From: an uncultured Clostridiaceae bacterium
Lineage (GTDB): Bacteria > Bacillota > Clostridia > TANB77 > CAG-508
DNA length: 64,000 nt
Direction of reading: 5' to 3'
NCBI GenBank assembly: GCA_949927585.1
Contig: CATLFA010000004.1
Coordinates: forward strand, 1 to 64,000
Shown: piece by piece, positions 1 to 12,193 of the stretch
How positions within the stretch are numbered: the stretch's first letter is position 1
Layout of the letters: each line of letters begins with the position of its first letter
The notes under the pieces: generated by a model
The model's database searches: none
The model's input: only the letters and a program-made list of their open reading frames with translations
What the model was told of the DNA's origin: nothing
Position numbers and translations under genes: made by a program

Positions 1-162
1 TTTATATAATTTTGTTCTAATTCTCTTTAAATCTCTTTCAATTAAACAATTCCATATAATTAACCATAAAATAATAAATAATAATATTAACATTTTCTTC
101 TCCTTTTGATACATATAATTAAAAATTCACTAGCGATAATGGGTAATCGCTAGTGAATAATT

Positions 163-369
163 TTAGACTGTTATTTTTCCCTTCATTACCGCAGATTTGA
201 ATATTTTTATAACTTTTCTTACACCAAACCACATTAGTACGAATGGTAAACCAAAACCAACTATTGAAGCTAATAAGCCAATAATTTGAGCGGGTGTTAT
301 AGAACTAGTTAAAGCAGTAGTTACTGGGCTTAAATCTATGTTTGCTATTGTTGTTACAGCATCTTCCAT
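163..369 (-). CDS. small single-TM protein, resembles a filamentous-phage-type major coat protein
   Basis: 68 aa ORF with hydrophobic segment GLLASIVGFGLPFVLMWFGV followed by a basic tail; adjacent to another small ORF. Confidence 0.5.
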   Translation of the reverse strand: MEDAVTTIANIDLSPVTTALTSSITPAQIIGLLASIVGFGLPFVLMWFGVRKVIKIFKSAVMKGKITV

Positions 370-423
370 AATTATATGTACCCCCTTTCTTCAAAACTAA
401 AAACAATAATTTAATTGTTTAAA

Positions 424-723
424 CTATTTATTATTACTGTCTATTAAATCGACAGGAATAACCTTTGCAACTGAACCATACATTTGAACGTCACAAATTA
501 GTTCTATAGGTTCATAAGGGTTTTTCTTCATTAATTTTTGAATTAATAAATCGTTTTTTTGAGATATTTTCAATTTCCTTTCATTAATGATACCATCATT
601 ATTTTCGTCAACCTTTAATTGATAACTTGCGTCAAATTTTACATTTTGACCTTTTTCATTCACGAATTCTCCTCCGTCTTTTCTTTCCAGACTTTTGAAT
701 ATAAATTTACCTCTTGCTTGCAT
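424..723 (-). CDS. small hypothetical protein (possible phage ssDNA-binding-type protein)
   Basis: 99 aa ORF directly upstream of the coat-like ORF; RBS-like gaaaggagac before the ATG. Confidence 0.4.
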   Translation of the reverse strand: MQARGKFIFKSLERKDGGEFVNEKGQNVKFDASYQLKVDENNDGIINERKLKISQKNDLLIQKLMKKNPYEPIELICDVQMYGSVAKVIPVDLIDSNNK

Positions 724-947
724 ATTCGTAGTCTCCTTTCTATAAAATATTTACTAATTTTCTACATAAAAAAATTAGTCTAACTGCGAGACTAATATAT
801 TAAATAAATGTGAAATTTTAAAGAATCAAAAAATTATAATTAAATATTACAAAATTATATAAAAAACCTTTGATTTTGCGCAATGTAATATTTATAAAAA
901 ATGAGTAGAGAATTTTTATTACTATTTCTCTACTCATAATATATATA

Positions 948-2300
948 TTAATCTTTAAATCTCTTTAAAAATATATCCATCTTATCTATAAATTCTTTGT
1001 TATTTTTTGTTCTAGTCATTTCGTTTATTAATTGTTCAGTTACATCTTCTGTACTCATGCTTGACATTGCTTTTCTTAGCGCAAATACTGTTTCTAGCTC
1101 TTTTGAATCTAATAGTTTCTCTTCCCTTCTTGTTCCAGATTTATTTATATCTATTGCTGGGAATATACGTTTTTCTGAAAGTGCTCTGTTTAAGTGTACT
1201 TCCATGTTACCTGTTCCTTTAAATTCCTCAAATATAACATCGTCCATTCTACTTCCGGTTTCTATTAAAGAAGTTGCAAGTATTGTAAGGCTTCCTCCGT
1301 GTTCTATATTTCTTGCTGCACCAAAGAATTTTTTTGGTTTATGTAATGATGCTGGATCAATACCTCCTGATAGTGTTCTACCAGATGATGGCACTACTAA
1401 ATTATATGCACGTGCAAGCCTTGTAATACTATCTAATAATATAACAACATCTTTTTTATGTTCCACTAATCTTTTGGCTCTTTCTAATACCATTTCAGCA
1501 ACCTTTACATGATTTTCTGGCAATTCATCAAAGGTTGAGTATATAACTTCTCCTTTTATTGAACGTTTCATATCTGTTACTTCCTCTGGGCGTTCATCTA
1601 TTAATAATACTATTAATTCTACTTCTGGATTATTTAAACTTATACTATTTGCTATTTTTTTTAGTAATGTTGTTTTACCAACTTTTGGTGGAGCTACAAT
1701 TTGCCCTCTTTGCCCTTTACCTATTGGAGACATTAAGTCTATAATTCTCATTGAATATTCATTTGGTAATGTTTCTAATTTAATTCTTTCTTCTGGATAT
1801 ATTGGAGTAAGGTCATCAAATTTGACACGTTTATATGCCTTTTCTGGTGCCTCCCCATTTACTTCACCTACGAATATTAGTGCTGGGAATTTTTCTCCTT
1901 CTTTTGGAAGCCTTGCAATTCCTTTTACCTTATCTCCTTTATCTAATCTAAATCTTCTTATTTGAATTGGTGATATATATATATCTTTAGGAGTAGATAA
2001 ATAGTTTGAACCTCTTAAAAAACCATATCCATCAGGTAATATTTCCAAAACACCTTCTACTATTCTATCATCTTCACTAGTTAGTTTATAGCCTTCTCCT
2101 GCTTCTAATACAGGCTCATTTTTTTCCTCTTCATTTCTTAAATGAGGATAAAAGCTTCTTTTTATTTCAGTTACTTCTTCTCTTTTATTTTTTTCAATAA
2201 TCTCTATTAATTCTTCCTTTTTTAATTTTGATACATTTTTTACTCCTTGTTCTTTTGCTATTTGACGCAATTCTACAAGTGTACTATTTTCTAAATCCAT
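948..2300 (-). CDS. rho: transcription termination factor Rho
   Basis: 450 aa; N-terminal SAP-like motif, [33 protein letters not shown]. Confidence 0.97.
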   Translation of the reverse strand: MDLENSTLVELRQIAKEQGVKNVSKLKKEELIEIIEKNKREEVTEIKRSFYPHLRNEEEKNEPVLEAGEGYKLTSEDDRIVEGVLEILPDGYGFLRGSNYLSTPKDIYISPIQIRRFRLDKGDKVKGIARLPKEGEKFPALIFVGEVNGEAPEKAYKRVKFDDLTPIYPEERIKLETLPNEYSMRIIDLMSPIGKGQRGQIVAPPKVGKTTLLKKIANSISLNNPEVELIVLLIDERPEEVTDMKRSIKGEVIYSTFDELPENHVKVAEMVLERAKRLVEHKKDVVILLDSITRLARAYNLVVPSSGRTLSGGIDPASLHKPKKFFGAARNIEHGGSLTILATSLIETGSRMDDVIFEEFKGTGNMEVHLNRALSEKRIFPAIDINKSGTRREEKLLDSKELETVFALRKAMSSMSTEDVTEQLINEMTRTKNNKEFIDKMDIFLKRFKD

Positions 2301-2458
2301 AAATTTAGCCCCCTTATCTTTTTTGTTAATTTACTTATTATAAAATTCTTATTATTTGGGTAATGTTAAGAAATTAACTTGGTTTGAAATCTAACTGTAT
2401 ATATTATACCATATATTGGAAAAATTGTAAAGAAAATAGAGCAAAATATTAATTTGCT

Positions 2459-2734
2459 CTATTTCCCTATATCTATATATACTCTCTCATTTGGTAAATA
2501 CATTCCTAATTTTTCTCTAGCTACTTGCTCTATATATTCTGGTGAATTTACGTTTTCTTTTATTTGATTTAAATCTTCATTTGTTTGCTTTTCTTTTTTT
2601 ATTTGTGCTGAATAACTTTTTATTTCAGCATTATATGAATTTAGCATCTTTTGTTGTGATATTAAAATACTTACTACATAAGCTATCATTAATATAAACA
2701 AAAATTTTTTATAGTGCTTTTTTATTAATTTCAT
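2459..2734 (-). CDS. divIC: septum formation initiator / DivIC-FtsL family protein
   Basis: 91 aa, TM plus coiled coil, VAREKLGMYLPNERVYI; downstream of yabP/yabQ. Confidence 0.8.
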   Translation of the reverse strand: MKLIKKHYKKFLFILMIAYVVSILISQQKMLNSYNAEIKSYSAQIKKEKQTNEDLNQIKENVNSPEYIEQVAREKLGMYLPNERVYIDIGK

Positions 2735-2816
2735 ATGTTTTTCTCTCCAGTTTCTTACGATTTATTATACTACTATATTATTTTTTTCTACATTTATTTC
2801 TAAAATCCTTCTTTCT

Positions 2817-3290
2817 CTAAGTATTTTTTTCTAATTTTTTTAGTTTTTTTGTCATATTTAATATTTTAGTATAATTATTTAAAAATATTTTTCTTATATT
2901 AATTACAATAAAAGAAAATGGTTTAATTATTTTACAAATAATTTTTATTGGATATGATAATATTTTTTTAATGATTTTTATTATTTTTACATTAATCTTT
3001 ATAAAATATTTGCTAATAGTAAACAGATAAATTAATATTCCAGATAACAATCCAAGTAATACATAACTTCTTATTTCACCATTATTAAATTTGAATAAAA
3101 CAAACATGAATAAACTTCCAGAAATTATCCAAAATATAATATCTTCTATATATGTTATTATATCTGGAGTTGTAAAGGATTTTCTTAATATTCTAAATAT
3201 ATCAAAAAGTATACCTATAACAATTCCTGTAATAATAAAAATAAATAATGAGTATAATTGCGTTAAAATAATATTATCCAAATGTACCAC
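2817..3290 (-). CDS. yabQ: spore cortex biosynthesis protein YabQ
   Basis: 157 aa membrane protein in yabP-yabQ-divIC order. Confidence 0.8.
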   Translation of the reverse strand: MVHLDNIILTQLYSLFIFIITGIVIGILFDIFRILRKSFTTPDIITYIEDIIFWIISGSLFMFVLFKFNNGEIRSYVLLGLLSGILIYLFTISKYFIKINVKIIKIIKKILSYPIKIICKIIKPFSFIVINIRKIFLNNYTKILNMTKKLKKLEKNT

Positions 3291-3293
3291 CTT

Positions 3294-3590
3294 CTATTTA
3301 AATATTTTGCCCAATATCCCTGCAGACTTTTTATCTAAATCATTTTCACTATATGCTAAATTATATATCTCTCCTTCTACCACTACTTCTGAGGTATCTA
3401 TACTTAATTTGTTAATTCTTAAATTATCTCCTTTTACTGTAAGAAGCCCTAGTTCTGTTTCCACTATTACAACTTGGTCATCAAAACTAAGAACATCTAA
3501 AACTCCTGATATACTAAGTTTTTCTCTATTTTCTAATACCAAATTTTGTATTACTCCTGTATTACTAAGTTTTCTATCATCAATAGGCAT
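3294..3590 (-). CDS. yabP: sporulation protein YabP
   Basis: 98 aa YabP/YqfC-like, LSISGVLDVLSFDDQVVIVETELGLLTVKGDNLRI. Confidence 0.85.
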   Translation of the reverse strand: MPIDDRKLSNTGVIQNLVLENREKLSISGVLDVLSFDDQVVIVETELGLLTVKGDNLRINKLSIDTSEVVVEGEIYNLAYSENDLDKKSAGILGKIFK

Positions 3591-3766
3591 ATATACTCCT
3601 CCTTAATTAAATAAATGCATTAATAAATATATATTCAGGTCTTGTCTAATTTAGAACAAAAAAATAGCCTTATCAGCTATTTTTTAAAGTATTATATTTA
3701 AATTTAAAATATAGGGACTTAATCGGTTAAGAATACCTGTGAGAATTTACCGAATCACGCCTGTTC

Positions 3767-4378
3767 TCAAATTATTAGAGTAATTATTATTATTAACCAA
3801 ATTATTATGAATAAGGCTATTTTTATTAGTAATCTTTTTAATTGATATTTTTGTGCTTTAATTACATTATTACTTTTTTTAGTTTTCACTATAAAGTTTT
3901 TTAAGAATCTATTTAAGTCATTTTTATTTAGAAACATTAATGGTAATTGTATAGTGCTTATATTGCCATTTGGTGCTTTGTATAATATTATTAATGAATA
4001 GTTATTTATTTTCTTAAAAAATATTCTACTTTTTTTATTTTCTATATATACATTTTTCAAGTTGCAATATTCAATTTGTATTTCTTGCATATTCATTTTA
4101 ATAGTCATTTTATTATTTTTACAAATTATTGTATATGTATTAAAATATATAATACTAAAAAGCATTAATATGTACATACAAATTACTAATAATAATGTTT
4201 TAGGTGTTGATTGAAAGGTTATAACTGTTAATATTAAAATAATGAGTATTACTATTAGTAGAATCCTCTTATATTTATTTATAAAGTTTTTAACTTGTGA
4301 TTTTAGTACTATATTTTTTTCTACTTCTTCTATTTCGCTAAATTTTCTATATTTATGTTTTTCATATAATTCATTCAA
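3767..4378 (-). CDS. membrane protein, YcxB-like
   Basis: 203 aa, two TM segments plus a soluble C-terminal domain. Confidence 0.5.
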   Translation of the reverse strand: MNELYEKHKYRKFSEIEEVEKNIVLKSQVKNFINKYKRILLIVILIILILTVITFQSTPKTLLLVICMYILMLFSIIYFNTYTIICKNNKMTIKMNMQEIQIEYCNLKNVYIENKKSRIFFKKINNYSLIILYKAPNGNISTIQLPLMFLNKNDLNRFLKNFIVKTKKSNNVIKAQKYQLKRLLIKIALFIIIWLIIIITLII

Positions 4379-4420
4379 TTTATTTACCTCTTTTTGTGAA
4401 TTTTCAATATCTTTTGTTTT

Positions 4421-5532
4421 TTAATTATTTTTCTTATTCCATTTTAAATAACTATTTATAAATTCATTCAAATCTCCATCCATTACTCCTTGTACATTTC
4501 CAACTTCATAATTAGTTCGGTGATCTTTTACCATAGTATATGGACAAAAAACATATGAACGTATCTGGCTTCCCCATGCTATATCCATTTGATTACCTTT
4601 TAAATCTTCTATTTTGTCTTTATGCTCTTTTTCTTTCATATCTAATAATTTAGATTTTAACATTTTCATTGCTGTTTCTTTATTTTGAATTTGTGAACGT
4701 TCAGATTGACAAGATACAACTATATTGGTTGGTATATGTGTTATTCGTACTGCTGAAGATGTTTTATTTATATGTTGACCACCTGCTCCGTGATGCTCTA
4801 TAAGTATCTATTCTTAAATCATCTGCATTTATATTAATTTGTACATCTTCTGTTATTTCTGGTAGTACTTCTAATGAAGCAAATGATGTATGCCTTCTTC
4901 CTCCACTATCAAATGGCGAAATTCTAACTAGCCTATGTACTCCCATTTCTCCTTTTAAGTAGCCATATGCATAGGAACCTGATATTACTGCCGTAACGCT
5001 TTTTATACCTGCTTCTTCCCCATCTAAATAGTCTAATTCTTTTATTTCATAACCATTTGCAGTTGCCCACCTAGTATACATTCTATATAACATTTGTACC
5101 CAATCGCAACTTTCAGTTCCTCCTGCTCCGTGGGTGTAATGTTATTATAGCATTATTTATATCATATTTTCCAGATAATAGTATATTTATTTCTAATTTT
5201 TCAATATCTTTTTCTACTTTTTTAATAGATGTAATTAATTCATTTTCTAAAGCATTTTCTGGTTCTAATTTTAATATTTCAATTAATTCAATAATATCTT
5301 TAATATTATTGTTTGCTTTTTTATATTCTTCTGTTTTTAATTTTAGATTATTTATTTGCTTAAGAATAATAGAAGATTTTTCAATATTATTCCAAAAATC
5401 TGGTATCATTGTTTGTTCTTCTAATTCTTTTAATTTTTCTTCTAATTTAGAAATATTAAGAGAATTACCCAATTCTACTAACTTTGTTTCTAACAGTTGT
5501 ACATTTTTAGAAACTTCTTCAAACTCTAACAT
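4421..5532 (-). CDS. prfB: peptide chain release factor 2, spread over three frames joined by two +1 shifts at CGG (5128-5130 and 4788-4790)
   Basis: Three consecutive ORFs give contiguous RF2 ([15 protein letters not shown]..., [39 protein letters not shown]...) only if the C of each CGG is skipped; no other lesions. Confidence 0.93.
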
Positions 5533-5805
5533 TTTGTCACTCTCCTTAATTTACTTTTAATAATAATATAACAAAAAAATGTAAAAAACAAGCTATTTCA
5601 ATTAACTTGTTCTTTATTTACTATTTAGTTATAAAATATAATATTTTGAATCTATATATAATCTACTTACTATATTTTTATACAACTTACTATGATTTTA
5701 AAATACTTGAAATTTTACATACTGTATGTTATAATTAAATTCGATAATTGTTAACATGATATATAGTAATTATATATATCTCTCTAAAAAACGGAGGAAT
5801 TGAGA

Positions 5806-6345
5806 ATGGGAAAATTTGAGAAACTTGAAACAGGTATCGTGGGTTTAGTTGTTATCACTCCTAAGGTATTCCCTGATGAAAGAGGATACTTTATGGAGAC
5901 ATACAACAAGAAGGATTTTGAAGACATTGGTATCACTTGTGAATTTGTACAGGATAATCAGTCTGCCTCTAGAAAGGGTGTTCTAAGAGGATTGCATTTT
6001 CAAAAGGAATTTCCTCAAGCAAAACTTGTAAGAGTTATAAGAGGTGCTGTTTATGATGTAGCAGTTGATTTAAGACCTGGCTCTCCTACCTATGGGAAGC
6101 ATTATGGTGTTACATTATCTGCTGAAAATAAAAAGCAGTTTTTCCTTCCACGAGGTTTTGCACACGGTTTTCTCGTTTTATCTGACGAAGCAGAATTTGC
6201 ATACAAGTGTGACGACTTCTACCACCCTGGAGACGAAGGTGGATTAAGCTACAAAGCTGTAGAATGGCCTTTTGAGGAAATTGGAGGCAGTCAGAATATT
6301 ATTTTATCTGACAAAGATAAGAAATGGGTGAATTTCCTTAATTAA
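5806..6345 (+). CDS. rfbC: dTDP-4-dehydrorhamnose 3,5-epimerase
   Basis: ETGIVGLVVITPKVFPDERGYFMETYN, QDNQSASRKGVLRGLHFQ; RBS acggaggaattgaga before ATG 5806. Confidence 0.95.
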   Translation: MGKFEKLETGIVGLVVITPKVFPDERGYFMETYNKKDFEDIGITCEFVQDNQSASRKGVLRGLHFQKEFPQAKLVRVIRGAVYDVAVDLRPGSPTYGKHYGVTLSAENKKQFFLPRGFAHGFLVLSDEAEFAYKCDDFYHPGDEGGLSYKAVEWPFEEIGGSQNIILSDKDKKWVNFLN

Positions 6346-6360
6346 TATCAATCAATAAAA

Positions 6361-6405
6361 AATAAAGATTTTAGCATTTAATGCTAAAATCTTTATTTTT
6401 TATTG
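6361..6405 (+). terminator. stem-loop terminator after rfbC
   Basis: aataaagattttagcatttaatgctaaaatctttatttttt. Confidence 0.75.
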
Positions 6406-6412
6406 ATATATT

Positions 6413-6580
6413 TTATTTGTATGCTATATCATATAGTGTATCCTTTGTAGCTTTTTCTACTTTGGAAATAACTGCTTTATTTGCATATACATACTCTTCA
6501 GTTTTACCATTATTATAGATTTCAACAAGGTAACCTGATGGATGGCATTTATAAAATTCTTTTAAATTTGCATTATCCAT
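6413..6580 (-). CDS. small hypothetical protein (55 aa)
   Basis: MDNANLKEFYKCHPSGYLVEIYNNGKTEEYVYANKAVISKVEKATKDTLYDIAYK. Confidence 0.55.
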   Translation of the reverse strand: MDNANLKEFYKCHPSGYLVEIYNNGKTEEYVYANKAVISKVEKATKDTLYDIAYK

Positions 6581-6609
6581 ATTATTAGTTTCCTTGTATT
6601 ATATTATTT

Positions 6610-7602
6610 CTATTCAAATATTTGATGTTTCTTTTTCCATTCTTCAAACTCTTCTTTTTCTTCTTTTGTTTCAATCTCTTGATGATAATAATGTTTTGTA
6701 AATTCACCACAAGAACTGCCTATTTGTCTTCCTGGTGGAGAATATGTTTTAACTCGTAAGTTTGGGATTTCTTGTTTTATAGTGTTTACCCATTTTTCCT
6801 CTTTTTCACTTATTTTCAAATCATTTAGAGGATTAAATTTTATAAATTTAATTGTTATTCTATATTTTTTTAATAATTTACACAATAAATTTAGTTCTTC
6901 TTCTCCATCATTCACACCTTCTATTAATGTATAATGAATTTCAACTGGGTCATTTGTACGATGAAGTTTTATATATTCATTCATTATTTTTTCATTATTT
7001 TGAACAGTTTTTCTATAATATTCTAAATAAGATAGTGCTTCTTCTACAGATACTTTTGTACTAGGAATTAGTTTATATCTATTTTCATCTATTGGTGTAT
7101 GCATTGAAAAATGAACTTTTAATGGAATGTTTAATTTATTAACAATATCCAACAATTTTAAAACATTATCATCAGGCATCATTGTTGATATAGCATATCC
7201 AATTGTATCATATCCTAATTCTTCTTTTATATATTGTTCTTCATTATATATTTCTTGAATTAGTTTAATATTTAATAATGGTTCTCCTACTCCCATAAAA
7301 GAAATCAATAGTTTTTTCTTATTGGTTCTTCGTATTCCTTTTGAATTAATTAAAGCTATTTTAAGGCATTCTATAAAATCTTCTTTTTTTATAGGTACCA
7401 TAGATTTATTCAGTTTATTATTTGTTAAATGGCACATTTTGCATCCCAAATTACAAAAATGATGAGTTGGTACACATACTACATCCATATTATCTTTATT
7501 AAATAAAAGCGTTATTTCAATTATTTTACTTTCTTCTGTTTCAAATACTGATTTTAAAGATTCATCAGAAAAGTCTTTAAATACTCCCAAATCCTTCACC
7601 AT
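6610..7602 (-). CDS. radical SAM protein, RlmN/Cfr-like
   Basis: CNLGCKMCHL cysteine motif, GVGEPLLN, C-terminal SSCGEF. Confidence 0.8.
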   Translation of the reverse strand: MVKDLGVFKDFSDESLKSVFETEESKIIEITLLFNKDNMDVVCVPTHHFCNLGCKMCHLTNNKLNKSMVPIKKEDFIECLKIALINSKGIRRTNKKKLLISFMGVGEPLLNIKLIQEIYNEEQYIKEELGYDTIGYAISTMMPDDNVLKLLDIVNKLNIPLKVHFSMHTPIDENRYKLIPSTKVSVEEALSYLEYYRKTVQNNEKIMNEYIKLHRTNDPVEIHYTLIEGVNDGEEELNLLCKLLKKYRITIKFIKFNPLNDLKISEKEEKWVNTIKQEIPNLRVKTYSPPGRQIGSSCGEFTKHYYHQEIETKEEKEEFEEWKKKHQIFE

Positions 7603-7742
7603 ATTTTATCACCATTACCTTTCATTTTCTTCTATATGTTTGTCAATTTTTATCGTTGGTTCATAAATTACAGAGTTTTTTTCTTATGCTTTCATTTACA
7701 TCTATTTCATAGTCTTTTACTATGCAATTGTCATGTTCATTT

Positions 7743-10484
7743 CTATTTTCCACAGCAATTTTTGTATTTCTTCCCGCTTCCGCATATGCATGGGTCGTTT
7801 CTTCCTACTTTTGGAGCGTTATTTATTATTGGTGTGTTTTCTTTTTTAGGTGTACTTCCATCCAATGATTTTATTGCTGTATCTTCTAACCCAGCGTTTG
7901 TTATTTGTACTGATTCTTGTCTTGATACTTGTGCTCCTTCTTCTCTTTTTCTTGCATTTAGTAAGAATTTTACTACATCTATTTTTATGTTTGCTATCAT
8001 TTCATCAAACATGTCGAAACCTTCAATTCTATATTGAACTACTGGGTCTTTTTGTCCATATGCACGAAGTCCTATTCCATTTTTTAGTTCATCCATTGCG
8101 TCAATGTGGTCCATCCATTTTTGGTCTACTATTTTTAGCATTATAACTCTTTCTAGTTCTCTTAAATTTTCTGAACCAAATTCTGCTTCTTTTTGTTCAT
8201 ATTTTTCGTGTATTGTTTCTTTTATTTCATTTAATACATCTAAACTATTTACTTTTTCTTCTTTTAATGTATGTAATTTTTCTATTCCAAATGTTGATTT
8301 TATATCTTGCATGAAGGCTTCTTTATTTACTGTTTCTTCTGATAGATATGTATTTGTTAATTCTTCTGCTACTGAGTCCATCATTTTTTGTATTTGGCTT
8401 TTTAAGTTTTCTCCATCTAGTACTTCTCTTCTTTGTTTGTATATAATTTCTCTTTGTGTATTCATTACATCATCATAGTTAAGTACATTTTTTCTGATAC
8501 TAAAGTTTCTGTCTTCTACTCTTCTTTGTGCTGACTCTACTGATTTTGAAATCATTTTTGATTCGATTGGCATATCTTCATCTGCACCTAACATGTTGTA
8601 TACAGTTGTTATTTTATCTCCACCAAATATTTTCATTAAGTCATCGTCTAAGCCTATGTAGAACCTTGATTCTCCTGGGTCTCCTTGACGTCCACTACGT
8701 CCACGTAGCTGGTTGTCAATTCTTCTTGATTCATGTCTTTCTGTACCAATTATTTTTAGTCCGCCTGCTGCTAATACTTTTTGTTTTTCATCTTTTATTT
8801 GTTCATTGTATTTTTCCTCTAGCTCTTTAAATTTCTTTCTTGCTGATAATATATCTTGATTATCTGTTTCATTAAAAGCTGTGGCTTGGTCTATTAGCTC
8901 TTCTGAATATCTTAACTTTCTCATTTCTTGTTTTGCTAAATATTCAATGTTTCCTCCTAGCATAATATCAGTACCACGACCTGCCATGTTTGTTGCAATG
9001 GTTACGCTTCCTAACTTACCTGCTTGTGCAATTATTTCTGCTTCTTTTTCATGGAATTTAGCATTTAATACTTCATGTTTAATTCCTTCTCTTTTAAGCA
9101 TACTACTTAATTTTTCAGATTTTTCTATTGATACTGTACCAACTAGAACTGGTTGACCTTTTTCATGGCTCTTTTTAATTTCTTCTATTACTGCTCTAAA
9201 TTTTGCATTTTCATTTTTGTATATTATGTCATGATTATCTATACGTACCATTTCCTTGTTTGTTGGTATTTCTATAACATCTAAGTGGTATATTTCTTGG
9301 AATTCTGGCTCTTCTGTCATAGCTGTACCTGTCATTCCTGATAACTTATCATACATTCTGAAGTAGTTTTGGAATGTAATTGTTGCTAGTGTTTTTGATT
9401 CATCTGCTATTTTTACATTTTCTTTTGCCTCTATTGCTTGGTGTAGGCCATTGTTATATCTTCTTCCATACATTATACGACCTGTGAATTCGTCTACTAT
9501 TAGAACTTCTCCATCTTTTACTATATAGTCTATATCTTTTTTCATAACACCATGTGCACGTAGTGCTTGGTTTACATTATGTACTAATTCTGAGTTTTCT
9601 ATGTCATTAAAGTTTTCTAGGTGGAATTCTTCTTCTGCCTTTTTAATTCCTTTTTGTGTCAATGAAGCTGATTTTGCTTTTAAGTCTACGATGTAATCAT
9701 ATTTTTCATTATCTTCTGCTTGTTCAAAATTCTTAACATCTTCTTCTACTATAACTTTTGCTTTTAATCTTTTTACAAAATTATCAGCTTTTTTGTATAG
9801 GTCAGATGATTTATTGGCTCTTCCTGAAATGATAAGTGGTGTACGCGCTTCGTCTATTAAAATACTATCTATCTCATCTACTATTGCATAGTGAAGTTTT
9901 CTTTGTACTAATTGATTTTTATATATAACCATATTATCTCTTAAGTAATCAAAACCATATTCATTGTTTGTTCCATATGTTATATCACAATTATATGCTT
10001 GCGCCTTTTCACTTGGATTCATTCCAGCAATTACAAGACCTACACTTAAACCTAAAAAGCGATATAATTTTCCCATCCATTCACTATCACGTTTTGCCAA
10101 GTAGTCGTTTACTGTAACTACATGTACACCTTCTCCTGTAAGCGCATTTAGGTATACTGGTAGTGTTGCAACTAATGTTTTTCCTTCTCCTGTTTTCATT
10201 TCTGCAATTCTACCTTGGTGAAGTATAATTCCACCTATTAATTGTACATCAAAGTGACGCATTCCAAGTACTCTTTTAGAAGCTTCTCTAACTACTGCAA
10301 AAGCTTCTGGTAATATATCATCTAGGTTTTCTCCTTTTGAAAGTCTTTCTTTAAATTCGTTTGTTTTATTTTTTAATTCTATATCTGTTAATTTAGAAAT
10401 ATCCTCTTCTAAACTATTTATTTTAGCAATTATTGGCATTACTCTTTTTACTTCTTTTTCACTATATGTTTTAAATAATCCCAT
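7743..10484 (-). CDS. secA: preprotein translocase subunit SecA
   Basis: [21 protein letters not shown]-terminal zinc motif [13 protein letters not shown]; start taken at [13 protein letters not shown]. Confidence 0.98.
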   Translation of the reverse strand: MGLFKTYSEKEVKRVMPIIAKINSLEEDISKLTDIELKNKTNEFKERLSKGENLDDILPEAFAVVREASKRVLGMRHFDVQLIGGIILHQGRIAEMKTGEGKTLVATLPVYLNALTGEGVHVVTVNDYLAKRDSEWMGKLYRFLGLSVGLVIAGMNPSEKAQAYNCDITYGTNNEYGFDYLRDNMVIYKNQLVQRKLHYAIVDEIDSILIDEARTPLIISGRANKSSDLYKKADNFVKRLKAKVIVEEDVKNFEQAEDNEKYDYIVDLKAKSASLTQKGIKKAEEEFHLENFNDIENSELVHNVNQALRAHGVMKKDIDYIVKDGEVLIVDEFTGRIMYGRRYNNGLHQAIEAKENVKIADESKTLATITFQNYFRMYDKLSGMTGTAMTEEPEFQEIYHLDVIEIPTNKEMVRIDNHDIIYKNENAKFRAVIEEIKKSHEKGQPVLVGTVSIEKSEKLSSMLKREGIKHEVLNAKFHEKEAEIIAQAGKLGSVTIATNMAGRGTDIMLGGNIEYLAKQEMRKLRYSEELIDQATAFNETDNQDILSARKKFKELEEKYNEQIKDEKQKVLAAGGLKIIGTERHESRRIDNQLRGRSGRQGDPGESRFYIGLDDDLMKIFGGDKITTVYNMLGADEDMPIESKMISKSVESAQRRVEDRNFSIRKNVLNYDDVMNTQREIIYKQRREVLDGENLKSQIQKMMDSVAEELTNTYLSEETVNKEAFMQDIKSTFGIEKLHTLKEEKVNSLDVLNEIKETIHEKYEQKEAEFGSENLRELERVIMLKIVDQKWMDHIDAMDELKNGIGLRAYGQKDPVVQYRIEGFDMFDEMIANIKIDVVKFLLNARKREEGAQVSRQESVQITNAGLEDTAIKSLDGSTPKKENTPIINNAPKVGRNDPCICGSGKKYKNCCGK

Positions 10485-10597
10485 GTTTTTCTTCCTTTCC
10501 ATTTTTTGTATTTTATAACAAGTTAAACTATATCACTATTCATGGTAAAAATCAAGAAAAACAAGCAATATTTTATTACTTGTTTTTCTTGTATGGT

Positions 10598-10999
10598 TTA
10601 TTGATTTTCTTTGTATTTTTTTAATTGTTTAATTAATTCTTTGATAGATAAATATAGTAGCCATATTAAAGACAGTGCAAAACTAACTCCAAAGCAAATC
10701 AAGAATATATTACATATTGCATTCTCCAATGTGGATAATAATAATACTATAGAAATTATGCTAGCGATTGCAAGTAAATTCAAAATTATATAGTCGATTG
10801 AAATTTTTTCAAAGTTTGAATTTACATACATTATAACAACTAATAATATTGCTTCTAAAAGAGAACTCAATATAGCTATTACAACCATAACATTTATAGT
10901 AGCTTCTACTGCATAAAAATGTTGAATAACAAATGAAGCAATAAAACAGATTACTGCAACTACAGATGGTATTGCAAAATTCTTTAAGCCTTTTTTCAT
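10598..10999 (-). CDS. hypothetical membrane protein
   Basis: 133 aa, four predicted TM segments. Confidence 0.5.
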   Translation of the reverse strand: MKKGLKNFAIPSVVAVICFIASFVIQHFYAVEATINVMVVIAILSSLLEAILLVVIMYVNSNFEKISIDYIILNLLAIASIISIVLLLSTLENAICNIFLICFGVSFALSLIWLLYLSIKELIKQLKKYKENQ

Positions 11000-11271
11000 A
11001 TTTTTACCTTCTTTCTTATAATCAAAGTTAATAGTTACTTATATATAAGCTAGGAAATTTCCTACATATAAAAGGATTTTTATATAATTGATATTGTGTA
11101 TTATATCATTTTTATGTATATTATGCAACTCTATTTTAAAATTATTATTGTAGGCGCGAGCATTGCTCGTCCGTGCTCCAACGAAACTACTATAAAAATT
11201 TTAGAAATCAAGGTAATTTCTTCGAAGTTCGGACGAGCTATGCTCGCCCCTACAATTAAAAATTCAATTAA

Positions 11272-12046
11272 CTAAATTATCACATTTTGATTTTTTATTG
11301 CATTTTGTTCTTTTAAAGAATCTATTTTCTTTATAATAAAATATGAAATATAGAATGGTATTGTCATTTGTACCAGTGACATGGTTAAACTAAATAGGAT
11401 ATTTCCATTTGTTATTTTATATAATATTCTAATTGGTAATATAGAAAAATTCTGTGATATGAACATTAAGTTGCTACCGGAAAATATTATTTATTATAAA
11501 TGCTATAACGCAAAGCACTCCTACTAAGCCTGCAAAGTATTTTATATCTTGCTTTTCTAATTCTATATATCTTGTTTTATTTACTAATATTCCTAAATAC
11601 ACCATTATACCATGATACAAAAAGCTATGAATGCTTAAAATGTGAAATGCTGGGTATGTTGGTAATGAAGTTGATGGATATAGTATAAATACTACTCCTC
11701 CTATTACTGAGCCAACCATTAAAAATACATCTCCTGCCCTTTGAAATTTACCTTTTCCAAATGAACTAAGTAAACAAGCATATATTAGCATACTACAATA
11801 ATATAGTGGTAAATACGAATTTACTTCATATAATGAATTTAATGATATGCTATAAATTATTTTGAAAGCCTCTAGTATACATATAACTAATGTTATTTTT
11901 TTTATTATTTCATATATCTCTTCTTTGCTTTTTTTTATTGTATGTTTTAGTGCTACATAAATTCCTATTATTGTTATACTAATTAAAGCAAAATGTCCTT
12001 TAGTAAACATTCCACATGGTGCATATTTTCCTATACTTGAAAACAA
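11272..12046 (-). CDS. YwaF-family integral membrane protein, two ORFs joined by a +1 shift at CGG 11477-11479
   Basis: Frame 0 ends ...FIINNIFR* (TTC CGG TAG); skipping C gives ...NNIFGSNLMFISQNF..., matching the GSN-Y/L-MF motif of the family. Confidence 0.8.
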
Positions 12047-12193
12047 TTCTTATTCATCTTCTTTCTTTTTTTACTTATATTATTCTATAATATACTATTT
12101 TTTAATTTATTATACAAGTATATTTATAAATAAAAATACATATATATTAATAAAAGATTTTAGAATAAGGTTTCTAACTTCCAACTTCTATTT

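Noticed and set aside
997-1512. ORFs antisense to rho, secA, uvrA, ftsH, pbp and other genes in the ORF track
   Set aside because: Low-complexity Leu/Ser/Phe-rich translations that are shadows of the real coding strand.
5400-5532. Classical prfB UGA programmed frameshift
   Set aside because: The N-terminal region is open with no in-frame UGA; the breaks are at CGG instead.
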